Positions 24,321 to 31,852 of a stretch of 37,247 bases of DNA are shown here, piece after piece. The notes below the pieces were generated by a model. The model was not told where the DNA came from and made no database searches. It saw only the letters and a program-made list of their open reading frames with translations. The translations under genes and the position numbers were made by a program. The stretch is from Clostridia bacterium (GTDB taxonomy: Bacteria; Bacillota; Clostridia; Oscillospirales; CAG-272), in assembly GCA_017453255.1 (NCBI GenBank), contig JAFTKN010000023.1:1-37247 (forward strand), given 5' to 3'. The first letter of the stretch is position 1, and the number at the start of each line of letters is the position of its first letter.

Positions 24321-24790
24321 ATTAATCCTATTTTCTTATTATCAAGATATGCTTCCTTTAGTGTGTCACCATTATATACAAGCTTTAAATTAAAAAACTC
24401 ATTTGATAAATCGAGTCTATTTAAAAAGATTTTATCTCCCTGCCACATTGGTATTTTATCAAGTGAGCTTTTTTCAATCCACCTTAAATTGCCCTCATTA
24501 CATTCAATTATTTCTCCACTAAAGTCACTACAGGTAAATAGGTGCATTTGCTCGGCTTCATATTTATCCGATACAAAGGTGACTATTCCACGATAATTCG
24601 GAGCTAAAAGAGTTAAGCCTGTTTCCTCTTTTGCCTCTCTTATAACGCAATCATATGGGCTTTCATTTTCTAAAAAATGTCCACCTATACCTATATATTT
24701 ACCCTTGTTTTCATCGTTTTCCTTTTTCACACGATGAAGCATTAGATATTTACCATCTTTTTCTATATAGCAAAGTGTTGTATTTTTCAT
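24317..24790 (-). CDS. Nudix hydrolase (MutT/8-oxo-dGTPase-like)
   Basis: A 157-aa protein with a complete Nudix box: G37, five residues, E43, seven residues, then REAKEETGL (51-59), which fits GX5EX7REUXEEXGU. It begins MKNTTLCYIEKDGKYLMLHR, typical of the MutT/8-oxo-dGTP diphosphatase subgroup. It would hydrolyse oxidised or other nucleoside triphosphates to monophosphates. It is the first gene of the operon with DUF523, HAD and HD genes, all overlapping, and has a good promoter (24838 to 24810). The paired functions suggest sanitation of damaged or modified nucleotides. The specific substrate is not determined by the motif. Confidence 0.9.
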   Translation of the reverse strand: MKNTTLCYIEKDGKYLMLHRVKKENDENKGKYIGIGGHFLENESPYDCVIREAKEETGLTLLAPNYRGIVTFVSDKYEAEQMHLFTCSDFSGEIIECNEGNLRWIEKSSLDKIPMWQGDKIFLNRLDLSNEFFNLKLVYNGDTLKEAYLDNKKIGLI

Positions 24791-24809
24791 AATTGTACCT
24801 CATATGTTA

Positions 24810-24838
24810 ATTTTATCACAGGATATGCTATTTTTCAA
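24810..24838 (-). promoter_or_regulatory. promoter of the Nudix operon
   Basis: On the minus strand TTGAAA (complement of 24833-24838), 17 bases and TAAAAT (complement of 24810-24815) make a good sigma-A promoter. It is back-to-back with the ZIP promoter at 24852-24881. Confidence 0.7.
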
Positions 24839-24851
24839 CTGTATTTTTATT

Positions 24852-24881
24852 TTGCATATAATAAAATAGATGCTTTATAAT
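24852..24881 (+). promoter_or_regulatory. promoter of the ZIP transporter gene
   Basis: TTGCAT (24852-24857), an 18-base spacer and consensus TATAAT (24876-24881). The ribosome binding site TGAGGT follows before ATG 24901, so the 5' leader would be very short. Confidence 0.6.
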
Positions 24882-24900
24882 TTGACATTTTGAGGTATTT

Positions 24901-25641
24901 ATGGAAATTGTTTTACTTACTGCCTTAGGTGTTGGAATGTCAACTATTTTTGGTGGGGTGCTTGGCTTTATTTTTCAAAAAACCTCTCAAAAATTTAACG
25001 ATTTAATTCTTTCATTTGCCTCAGGCGTTATGCTTTGTGCGTCTATTTTGGGTTTGATTTTACCCTCTATTGAATTGGGTGGTGATTTTTCCGCCTTAAT
25101 TACTGCTTTAGGTATTGTTTGTGGTGCTATTATAATAAATTTGTGTGATAGGCTTGTGCCTCAGATAAGCAATCTTATTGGTAAACCAAGCTCTGATGAA
25201 AAGTACAACAGGGTTTTACTTTTTGTTATGGCTATTGCTATACACAATCTTCCCGAGGGAATTGCAACTGGTGTTGCCTTTGGTACAGGAGATACCTCTC
25301 AGGCGCTTACTGTGGCTATTGGTATTGCATTACAAAATCTTCCTGAGGGAATGGTTATAATTTCGCCACTTCTTGCCTGTGGCTTTAGCAAGAAAAAGAC
25401 GTTTTTTATAGCTGTTTTTACAGGCTTTACAGAGATTTTAGGCACAATTTTAGGATATTTTGCAATCTCAATTTCGAGCTACATTTTACCCTTTGCCTTA
25501 GCCTTAGCTGGTGGAACTATGATTTATGTAATTTGTGACGAGATGATACCAGAAAGTCATATAAATGGTAGTAGCAGGGGTGTTAGTTATTCATTACTTC
25601 TCGGTTTCTGCCTTATGCTGATTTTCGATTGGCTTATATAA
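24901..25641 (+). CDS. ZIP-family metal (zinc) transporter
   Basis: A 246-aa membrane protein with eight hydrophobic segments. The metal-site helices carry HNLPEGIATGVAFG (His115, Glu119) and QNLPEGMVIISP (Gln145, Glu149), the paired xNLPEG motifs of helices IV and V of ZIP transporters. The cytoplasmic loop between helices III and IV (about 85-103) is short and lacks the His-rich metal-sensing stretch of eukaryotic members. It would take up zinc or another divalent cation. The second motif has Gln instead of His, as in many bacterial ZupT/GufA-type proteins, which may shift selectivity. It is a single gene with its own promoter and a terminator directly at its stop. Confidence 0.9.
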   Translation: MEIVLLTALGVGMSTIFGGVLGFIFQKTSQKFNDLILSFASGVMLCASILGLILPSIELGGDFSALITALGIVCGAIIINLCDRLVPQISNLIGKPSSDEKYNRVLLFVMAIAIHNLPEGIATGVAFGTGDTSQALTVAIGIALQNLPEGMVIISPLLACGFSKKKTFFIAVFTGFTEILGTILGYFAISISSYILPFALALAGGTMIYVICDEMIPESHINGSSRGVSYSLLLGFCLMLIFDWLI

Positions 25642-25670
25642 AAAAACACAGGATTAACCCTGTGTTTTTT
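25640..25670. terminator. convergent terminator of the ZIP gene
   Basis: AAAAAACACAGG (25641-25652), a 6-base loop (ATTAAC) and CCTGTGTTTTTT (25659-25670). The stop codon of the small minus-strand gene (25654-25656) lies in the loop, so the hairpin ends both genes. Confidence 0.85.
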
Positions 25671-25794
25671 GATCCTTATTTTTGGATTTAGGATTGTTTT
25701 CCTGCTTCATTTCTGTTTTTGCTCTGTTTGGTACTGCTGGGTCCCCAACCTGCTTAGAAATTCTCATTCCCTTTTCTTGTTTTTCTTTTTTCAT
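25654..25794 (-). CDS. small highly charged protein (46 aa)
   Basis: From ATG 25794, with GGAGAAA upstream (AAAGGAGAAATATT), the protein reads MKKEKQEKGMRISKQVGDPAV and continues with Asn, Lys, Asp and Gln to the stop, which lies in the ZIP terminator loop. There are no hydrophobic segments and no Cys. About one third of the residues are Lys or Arg, so it is probably unstructured. Small basic proteins of this type are seen in spore-forming Clostridia, but it lacks the SASP signature, so no function is given. An upstream Met at 25854 has no ribosome binding site. It could be an expressed microprotein or a chance ORF; the good ribosome binding site favours the former. Confidence 0.5.
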   Translation of the reverse strand: MKKEKQEKGMRISKQVGDPAVPNRAKTEMKQENNPKSKNKDQKTQG

Positions 25795-25916
25795 AATATT
25801 TCTCCTTTTTGAATCATCACAATTATGTAAATTTATTATTCTCTTTTTTTGCATTTCTATTTACTTTTTTTAAATATTGTGTTATTATATTTATAATATT
25901 TTAAGGAGATTTTATT

Positions 25917-26222
25917 ATGGCTGAAATACTCGAAATTATTATGCTTATATGCTTTGGATTTTCTTGGCCTCTTAATGTGGTTAAGGCTTATAAGGCAAGA
26001 ACAACTAAGGGAAAGAGCCTTTGGTTTATTTGCTTAATTTTACTTGGATATGTGGCAGGAATTACCTCTAAATTTGTAAATCCTGTATTTATGGCTGAAA
26101 TTGGTCACAAATGGTATGTGCTTTTCTTCTATTTCTTGAACTTCTTTATGGTTAGTCTTGACCTTTGTATGTATTTTAGAAATTTAAGCTTAGATAAGAA
26201 AAGAAATAACGAGAATAAATAA
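25917..26222 (+). CDS. PQ-loop/SemiSWEET-like small membrane protein
   Basis: A 101-aa protein with three transmembrane helices (about 5-24, 34-55 and 65-88). The first helix ends in SWPLNVVKAYKARTTKGKSL, which matches the PQ-loop/SemiSWEET pattern 'P-x-N-x-x-K-x-x-K-x-K-S-x-x', with Trp-Pro in place of the usual Pro-Gln. SemiSWEETs are three-helix half transporters that dimerise to carry sugars. The sugar or other substrate here is unknown. It has a strong ribosome binding site (AAGGAG) before ATG 25917, an AT-rich promoter region with TATAAT at 25892-25897, and a terminator right after the stop, so it is monocistronic. Confidence 0.75.
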   Translation: MAEILEIIMLICFGFSWPLNVVKAYKARTTKGKSLWFICLILLGYVAGITSKFVNPVFMAEIGHKWYVLFFYFLNFFMVSLDLCMYFRNLSLDKKRNNENK

Positions 26223-26246
26223 AGGAGTCGAAATTCGACTCCTTTT
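26221..26246. terminator. convergent terminator (PQ-loop gene and fak operon)
   Basis: AAAGGAGTCGA (26221-26231), loop AAT and TCGACTCCTTT (26235-26245) form a perfect 11-bp inverted repeat. It terminates the PQ-loop gene on the plus strand and the fak operon on the minus strand. Confidence 0.85.
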
Positions 26247-26249
26247 ATT

Positions 26250-27146
26250 TTATTCAGGCTTATTTATTGTAACTTCCTTACCGAAATAAAGAACTGCTAC
26301 TGAGCCAGGGCCTGTTGATGAACCAATTATTGGTCCGATTCTGCCCATATAAATATCAAGCTTCTTATCTCCGAACTTTTCTTCGATAACCTTCTTAAAT
26401 TCCTTTGCTGATTCTTCATCGTCTGCATGGCATACAACTACCTTTTGATAAGGTACGTCAACAAAGTTTTCATACATCATTTCAGCCATTTTTTCCATTG
26501 ATGCACGTCTGCCCTTTACTGTAGTTACTGCAAGGTTTTGTCCCGTTGCATCGGAAATAATAATTGGCTTTTTGTTAAGAAGTCCACCAAAGAATGCCTT
26601 TACTGCACTAATTCTTCCTGAACGCTTTAAATATGTAAGGTTTTCTACTGTGAAGGCTTGGTTTACTGTTAGTCTGTTATCAACTACCCACTTTGCAAGC
26701 TCATCAATATCCATTCCGTTATTACGAAGCTCTGCGGCAGTCATAACTAAAATTCCTAAGCCGAAGCAAGCATTCAAGCCGTCTATACAATAAATTTTTG
26801 AATCAGGATATTTTTCTAAAAGCTCATCTCTTGCCTTTAAGCTGGCATTATGTGATGCTGACATTACAACTGGTGTTGATATATACATAATATCATATCC
26901 ATCGTTAATGTAGCTTTCAAATCTTTCTTTATATTCCTGTACTGTAATTTGTGCTGTTGTTATTCTTGTTCCACTACGAATAATATCAAAAAACTCCTTA
27001 TATGGAATTTCCTTAAAATCTATATCTGCATCATAGCTTTTTCCATTAATCATTATGTGCATTGGGATATAGTCAATATTATATTTTTCTCTTAAATCTA
27101 TGCTAAGATCACTACATGAATCGGTTACAACAACATAGTTTTTCAT
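26250..27146 (-). CDS. DegV-family fatty-acid-binding protein (FakB-like), distal copy
   Basis: A 298-aa DegV protein. The N-terminus VTDSCSDLSIDLREKYNI is the family signature, and the fatty-acid carboxylate pocket is in GTRITTAQITVQEY and YISTPVVMSASHNA. Middle and C-terminal segments YLKRSGRISAVKAFFGGLLNKKPII and GRIGPIIGSSTGPGSVAVLYFGKEV are intact. FakB proteins hold a fatty acid while FakA phosphorylates it to acyl-phosphate. The operon also encodes FakA and PlsX, so this function is supported by context. It lies 4 bases after the neighbouring paralog, from which it was copied. Two FakB proteins usually differ in preference for saturated or unsaturated chains; that cannot be read here. 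Confidence 0.9.
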   Translation of the reverse strand: MKNYVVVTDSCSDLSIDLREKYNIDYIPMHIMINGKSYDADIDFKEIPYKEFFDIIRSGTRITTAQITVQEYKERFESYINDGYDIMYISTPVVMSASHNASLKARDELLEKYPDSKIYCIDGLNACFGLGILVMTAAELRNNGMDIDELAKWVVDNRLTVNQAFTVENLTYLKRSGRISAVKAFFGGLLNKKPIIISDATGQNLAVTTVKGRRASMEKMAEMMYENFVDVPYQKVVVCHADDEESAKEFKKVIEEKFGDKKLDIYMGRIGPIIGSSTGPGSVAVLYFGKEVTINKPE

Positions 27147-27150
27147 TACA

Positions 27151-28044
27151 TTACTCCTTATTTACAGTTACTTCTTTTCCGAAGAAATATACAGCTATTG
27201 TTCCAGGACCTGCAGAAGCTCCAATGATTGGTCCAATCTTGCCTCTTACAATTTCAAGCTTCTTATCGCCAAACTTTGCTTCAATTGTTGCTTGAAGCTC
27301 ATCTGCTGCGTTATCGTCGTCAGCGTCACAGATAACTACTCTTTGATATGGAGCATCTTCATAGCTTTCAAACATTCTTTCAGCAATTCTTTCCATTGAT
27401 GCACGTCTGCCCTTTACTGTTTCAACTGCGTGGTTTTGTCCCACTGCATCTGAAATAATAATTGGCTTTTTATTAAGAAGTCCACCAAAGAACGCCTTTG
27501 CAGCGCTAACTCTTCCTGCTCTCTTTAGATATGTAAGGCTTTCAACTGTACACTCCTGATGGAATCTAAGCTTGTTTTCCTCAAGCCAAGCACTAACCTC
27601 TTCAATTGACTTGCCCTCACTACGCATTACAGAGGCTGTGCAAACAATGTTTCCTAAGCCAAAGCAAGCATTTAAGCTATCCACGCAAACAATTTTTGCA
27701 TCTGGATATTTATTTAAAAGCTCGTCTCTCGCAACATAGCTTGCCTTAATTGATGCAGAAAGTGCTGATGAGCAGGATATATAAAGAACGTCGTTTCCGT
27801 TTGCAATATATTCCTCAAATTTTTGTGAAAACTCATAGGCTGTGATTTGTGCAGTTGTTATTCTTGTTCCATCACGAAGAATCTTGAAGAAATCCTTATA
27901 TCCGATTTCATTAAAATCAAGGTCTGCAAAGTATTCCTTGCCCTCGACCATCATGTGCATTGGGATATAATCAACGTCAAACTGTTCTCTCATCTCCTTT
28001 GATAAATCACTACAGCTGTCTGTTACAATTACAAATTTTTTCAT
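27151..28044 (-). CDS. DegV-family fatty-acid-binding protein (FakB-like), proximal copy
   Basis: A 297-aa DegV protein with VTDSCSDLSKEMREQFDV, GTRITTAQITAYEF, YISCSSALSASIKASYVARDEL, YLKRAGRVSAAKAFFGGLL and KIGPIIGASAGPGTIAVYFFGKEV. It is close to the next gene along its whole length. Some blocks are nearly identical even at DNA level, for example TTGATGCACGTCTGCCCTTT at about 26499 and 27395. Catalysis is by FakA; this protein supplies the bound fatty acid. It starts right after plsX (stop 28046, start 28044) and is followed by the second fakB after 4 bases. The duplicated pair is typical of Firmicutes, where fatty-acid binding is divided between two FakB types. Confidence 0.9.
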   Translation of the reverse strand: MKKFVIVTDSCSDLSKEMREQFDVDYIPMHMMVEGKEYFADLDFNEIGYKDFFKILRDGTRITTAQITAYEFSQKFEEYIANGNDVLYISCSSALSASIKASYVARDELLNKYPDAKIVCVDSLNACFGLGNIVCTASVMRSEGKSIEEVSAWLEENKLRFHQECTVESLTYLKRAGRVSAAKAFFGGLLNKKPIIISDAVGQNHAVETVKGRRASMERIAERMFESYEDAPYQRVVICDADDDNAADELQATIEAKFGDKKLEIVRGKIGPIIGASAGPGTIAVYFFGKEVTVNKE

Positions 28045-28045
28045 T

Positions 28046-29008
28046 TTATTTTACTCCTTTATACATTTGTATTGCTTGCTTTACGGTGCTAACTAAGGTT
28101 TTATCGTTAGCTGAGCCGTGTGCCTTTACTATTGGCTTGTTTACACCGAGCAAAACTGCTCCACCGAGAGAGTTAAAATCATACATAGCCATAAAATCAC
28201 CCATTGATTTTTTAACAAATGTTAAATCTGTACCCTCTGGCGCATTCTTTTTAAGAAGTCCTGCCATTATTCTCACAACAGCAGATGAAACTCCTTCAAC
28301 GGATTTCAAAGCAACATTTCCTGCAAAGCCGTCTGTTACTATTACGTCAACATCTCCAGTTAATATTGTTTTTGCCTCCATATTGCCTACAAAATTAAGT
28401 CCACTCTCCTTTAAAAGTGCAAACGCTTCCTTTGTTAAGGCATTGCCCTTTTCGTCCTCAGTGCCTACTGATAAAAGGGCAACTCTTGGATTTTCAATCC
28501 CATAGGTCTTTTTCATAAACTCACTACCGTGCTCTGCAAACTTTAAAAGATGAACAGCACGACAATCAACACTTGCACCACAGTCAACTAAGCATGTAAC
28601 TGTTCCCTTTAGATTGGGAAGAATTGTTGAAAGCGCAGGCTTTTCTACACCCTCACGTCTTCCAAGCAACAATACAGCACCAACTATAACAGCTCCTGTA
28701 TTACCTGCTGAAACTAACGCTACTGTGTCGTCATCCTCCTTGAGTGCATTATATGCAACAACTAATGATGAGTTCTTTTTTTGTCTTAAGGCCCTTAGTG
28801 GAGAGTCACTATTTGTTATTATCTCGCTTGCGTCTAAAATTTCAAGTCTATTTCTATCAAACTCCTCGTTTGCTAAAAATTCCTCAATTTTTTCCTTACT
28901 ACCACAAGCAACGATTGTTACGTCATCTATTTGACGAAGTGCTTCTGCTATGCCCCTTGTAAATTCTTCAGGATGATCACATCCAAAGGCATCAACTACT
29001 ACCTTCAT
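28046..29008 (-). CDS. plsX: phosphate acyltransferase PlsX
   Basis: A 320-aa protein from ATG 29008 (AAGGAG about 6 bases upstream; an ATG 18 bases earlier has no such site). It starts MKVVVDAFGCDHPEE and contains NSDSPLRALRQKKNSSLV, ALVSAGNTGAVIVGAVLLLGR, LVDCGASVDCRAVHLLKFA and VIVTDGFAGNVALKSVEGV, all typical of PlsX. It converts acyl-ACP and inorganic phosphate to acyl-phosphate and back, at the membrane surface. Acyl-phosphate is then used by PlsY for phospholipid synthesis. It lies between fakA and two fakB genes. Fak-made acyl-phosphate can therefore be used directly or changed into acyl-ACP by PlsX for elongation. Confidence 0.95.
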   Translation of the reverse strand: MKVVVDAFGCDHPEEFTRGIAEALRQIDDVTIVACGSKEKIEEFLANEEFDRNRLEILDASEIITNSDSPLRALRQKKNSSLVVAYNALKEDDDTVALVSAGNTGAVIVGAVLLLGRREGVEKPALSTILPNLKGTVTCLVDCGASVDCRAVHLLKFAEHGSEFMKKTYGIENPRVALLSVGTEDEKGNALTKEAFALLKESGLNFVGNMEAKTILTGDVDVIVTDGFAGNVALKSVEGVSSAVVRIMAGLLKKNAPEGTDLTFVKKSMGDFMAMYDFNSLGGAVLLGVNKPIVKAHGSANDKTLVSTVKQAIQMYKGVK

Positions 29009-29018
29009 ATGCTTCTCC

Positions 29019-30680
29019 TTATTCAAATATTAATATAAAGTCGTAAACGTCCTGTCCACCCTCAACCTCATAAAGCTCAATTTCTGGGTGTGAGGATGAC
29101 ATATACTCATTAATTGCTTCTCTGTCGCAATCCTCAGTTGTCTTACCATATACCATTATCAAGAACTCTCTATTCTTTGAAAGCTCGTCGATTAGCTTTT
29201 TAGTTGTTTCTATCTTGGACTTTGTGGAAACAAGCATTGTTTTACCTGTAAAGCCCATATAATCGTCCTTTTCAATAGAAACACCATTTGCTACGGTTGT
29301 TCTAACTGATTTAGCTATCATTCCTGTGATTGATGCTTGCATATTCTCAGCTAACTCGTTAGCTATTGCTTCAGCATCCTCAGAGGAATAGTCAAGCATG
29401 GAAATTGCTGAATAGCCCTGTCCTATGCTCTTTGATTCGATTACATAAATATTTGATTTGTCGTAAATTGCCTTTGCCTGATTTGCTGCTAAGATTATGT
29501 TACCATTGTTAGGTAAAACAAATATGTTATCTGCATTTACCTCGTCAAAAGCCTTAATAAAATCCTCACTTGATGGGTTATTTGTTTGTCCACCATTGAT
29601 TACATAATCAGCACCCATTTCAGTAAAGAGCTTAATTAGTCCGTCACCTGATGCAGTTGTTACAAGCGCAAACTTCTTATGAGGTCTTACTTTCTTTGGC
29701 TCTTCATTTTTCTCAACTGTTTCGTTATGCTGAAGAGTCATATTTTCTATTTTTACTGTTAAATATTCACCATACTGCTGGCAATATTCCAAAACCTTAT
29801 ATGGTGTCATTGTATGTACATGAATTTTTACAACTGTTCCTGTCTTGAAGGCTACTATTGAATCACCTATTGTTCCAAGATATTCAATTAAGCCATCAAC
29901 CTGAAACGCATCTACATCTGTTTTGCTCCTTTGAAGCTGTAGAAGCATTTCTGTGCAATAACCATATACCATTTCGCTATCCTCAGTAAACTTAGAAAAG
30001 TCGAGAGATACGCTCTTTGTTGCTCCTGCACCATTTTGCTCAAATGTGAAGGTTTCACCTGCTAAAGCCTTACAGAAGCCTTCAATAATATATACAAGTC
30101 CTGCTCCACCACTATCTATAACGCCTGACTCCTTTAATACCTCTAAAAGCTCAGGTGTTCTATCAAGTGATTGTTTCATCTCATTTAAATAACACTTAAA
30201 GAACTCATATACTGAAATTTCGTTATCTATTTTCTTGGTTGCGTTTTCAGCTGCCTCTCTTGCAACTGTTAAAATTGTACCCTCAACAGGAACGGCAACT
30301 GCACCATATGCACATTTAACACCATTTGCAAGGGCGTGACCAAAATCATCAAGGTCAGCTCTTTCATGTCCCTTTAAGCCCTCAGCTAAGCCATAGAAAA
30401 GCTGAGAAAGAATAACACCAGAGTTACCTCTTGCACCCATGAGCATTCCACTTGCCATAGCGCTTGCCTTTTCAGCAAGTGAGGATTCCTCAGACGCATT
30501 TTTAAGTCCGTCAACTCCACCCTTAAGTGTAAGTAGCATATTTTCGCCTGTGTCACCATCTGGAATTGGGAAAACGTTTAAATCGTTTACTGTTTGAACG
30601 TGTTCCTGTAGATTGACAGCACCACCAAGCACCATTTTTTCAAAAAGCTCTCCGTCAATTACATTACCTTCGTATTTCAT
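29019..30680 (-). CDS. fakA: fatty acid kinase, ATP-binding subunit FakA (DhaL domain)
   Basis: A 553-aa protein of the DAK/YloV type. The N-terminal DhaL domain (about 1-200) has NDLNVFPIPDGDTGENMLLTL, whose Asp residues bind Mg-ATP (DGDTG at 41-45), and then MLMGARGNSGVILSQLF and ESGVIDSGGAGLVYIIEG. The middle domain (about 240-330) and the C-terminal domain (340-553, VRPHKKFALVTTASGDGLIKLF, YGKTTEDCDREAI) complete the family length. FakA phosphorylates FakB-bound fatty acids. It heads the operon with plsX and two fakB genes. An extended -10 promoter lies upstream and the downstream PlsX gene is 10 bases away. The common neighbours yloU and recG are not seen here. Confidence 0.93.
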   Translation of the reverse strand: MKYEGNVIDGELFEKMVLGGAVNLQEHVQTVNDLNVFPIPDGDTGENMLLTLKGGVDGLKNASEESSLAEKASAMASGMLMGARGNSGVILSQLFYGLAEGLKGHERADLDDFGHALANGVKCAYGAVAVPVEGTILTVAREAAENATKKIDNEISVYEFFKCYLNEMKQSLDRTPELLEVLKESGVIDSGGAGLVYIIEGFCKALAGETFTFEQNGAGATKSVSLDFSKFTEDSEMVYGYCTEMLLQLQRSKTDVDAFQVDGLIEYLGTIGDSIVAFKTGTVVKIHVHTMTPYKVLEYCQQYGEYLTVKIENMTLQHNETVEKNEEPKKVRPHKKFALVTTASGDGLIKLFTEMGADYVINGGQTNNPSSEDFIKAFDEVNADNIFVLPNNGNIILAANQAKAIYDKSNIYVIESKSIGQGYSAISMLDYSSEDAEAIANELAENMQASITGMIAKSVRTTVANGVSIEKDDYMGFTGKTMLVSTKSKIETTKKLIDELSKNREFLIMVYGKTTEDCDREAINEYMSSSHPEIELYEVEGGQDVYDFILIFE

Positions 30681-30725
30681 AAATCTCCTCCGTAAATTCT
30701 TTGACAGTCTTATTCATTTTTCGAC

Positions 30726-30734
30726 ATTATAGCA
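30726..30734 (-). promoter_or_regulatory. extended -10 promoter of the fak operon
   Basis: On the minus strand TGCTATAAT (complement of 30726-30734) is an extended -10 element about 45 bases upstream of the FakA start. No good -35 box is visible, which is usual for extended -10 promoters. No FapR-type operator was recognised. Confidence 0.5.
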
Positions 30735-30782
30735 AGCATTTCTAAACTTAACATTAACAAATTTTAATTTTATTTAAATAAA

Positions 30783-30809
30783 AAAATTGCCGATTAAATC
30801 GGCAATTTT
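30783..30809 (-). terminator. terminator containing the kinase stop codon
   Basis: AAAATTGCCGAT (30783-30794), loop TAA and ATCGGCAATTTT (30798-30809), followed on the minus strand by T-rich sequence. The stop codon of the histidine kinase (30794-30796) lies at the loop, so translation reaches into the hairpin. Confidence 0.75.
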
Positions 30810-31852
30810 ACTGTAAAGGTTGTTTTTGAATTCACGCTTTTGGCTTTAATTGTACCCTTATGAAGCGTTACTATATGCTTTACTATGGAAAGTCCTATTC
30901 CGTTTCCTTCCTTAATTTTATTATTTTCTGCTTGGAAGAATTTCGAAAAGATTTTCTCCCTATCCTCTTCTTTAATTGGCAAGCCTGTATTTGTAATTTC
31001 AATTGTTAAATATCCTAATTCCTTTGAAATTTCAACCAAAAGCTCACTATCCCGACTTGCGAATTTAATGGCGTTATCAAGTATATTTATCCATACCTGC
31101 ATAAGCATTTCATAATTGGCTCTAATTTCGTATTCATCAAAATCAAGGCTCAAGGACAAATTCTTTTTCTCCCATTTCTTTTCGAGCAATACTATACAGC
31201 TTCTTATCTGCTCAGAGATGTTGTATTTTTTAGCGCTCTTTAGTTCCTTCTCGTTTTCAATTTTAGAAAGGTCTAATACCTTTGTTGACATATCAAGAAG
31301 TCTTTTGGTTTCCTCTTCAATTATAGAAATATACTCTTTTTTCTTTTCCTGTGGCAAATCATCTCTTTTTAAAAGCTCGAGCAAGCCATTTATTGAGGCT
31401 ATCGGAGTTTTAAACTCGTGAGAAAAGTTGTTTATAAAGTCAGAATGAAGCATTTCTGTTCTCGAAAGCTCCTCAGCAAGCACATTGAAGCGCTTTTCTG
31501 CATCCTTTAAGGTTGTTCTCTTGCCTAATGAAATTCTTGTAGAATAGTCTCCGTTTGAAAGCTTATACATAGAATTCATAAGCGTTTTATATGGCTTTAA
31601 TATAAATTTAATTGCAAGAAGTGAAAAGCCTACACCGATTATTACGCAAGATATGACAAGGAGTAAAAAGGGTACCCATCCGTTATTTTGGAAGTCCTCA
31701 GTTTTTATCACTCCTAAGGATACCAATAAATAATTTGCAAAGGCAACTATCGCTACGCTAAGCAATTGAATTATTGCAATTCCACAAATAAATATAAGGT
31801 TGATTTTTGTGTTAGAAAGCTCTTTTTTTTCTTGAATTTTCTCTTTTTTCAT
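30794..31852 (-). CDS. sensor histidine kinase (intramembrane-sensing type)
   Basis: A 352-aa kinase. Two transmembrane helices (about 17-46 and 60-84) are separated by only about 13 residues (LGVIKTEDFQNNGWV region), so there is no extracellular sensor domain. A HAMP domain (84-135) follows, then HisKA with FSHEFKTPIASINGLL (phosphoacceptor His145), then HATPase with ILDNAIKFASRDS (N box) and GNGIGLSIVKHIV (G box). Intramembrane-sensing kinases often respond to envelope stress or to a partner transporter. It is translated with the response regulator, which it overlaps by 4 bases. No transporter gene is adjacent, so the signal cannot be guessed from neighbours. Confidence 0.92.
   Translation of the reverse strand: MKKEKIQEKKELSNTKINLIFICGIAIIQLLSVAIVAFANYLLVSLGVIKTEDFQNNGWVPFLLLVISCVIIGVGFSLLAIKFILKPYKTLMNSMYKLSNGDYSTRISLGKRTTLKDAEKRFNVLAEELSRTEMLHSDFINNFSHEFKTPIASINGLLELLKRDDLPQEKKKEYISIIEEETKRLLDMSTKVLDLSKIENEKELKSAKKYNISEQIRSCIVLLEKKWEKKNLSLSLDFDEYEIRANYEMLMQVWINILDNAIKFASRDSELLVEISKELGYLTIEITNTGLPIKEEDREKIFSKFFQAENNKIKEGNGIGLSIVKHIVTLHKGTIKAKSVNSKTTFTVKLPI

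Noticed and set aside
28046..30734. FapR operator controlling the fak-plsX operon
   Set aside because: No FapR-type palindrome was recognised near the promoter and no fapR gene is in the window.
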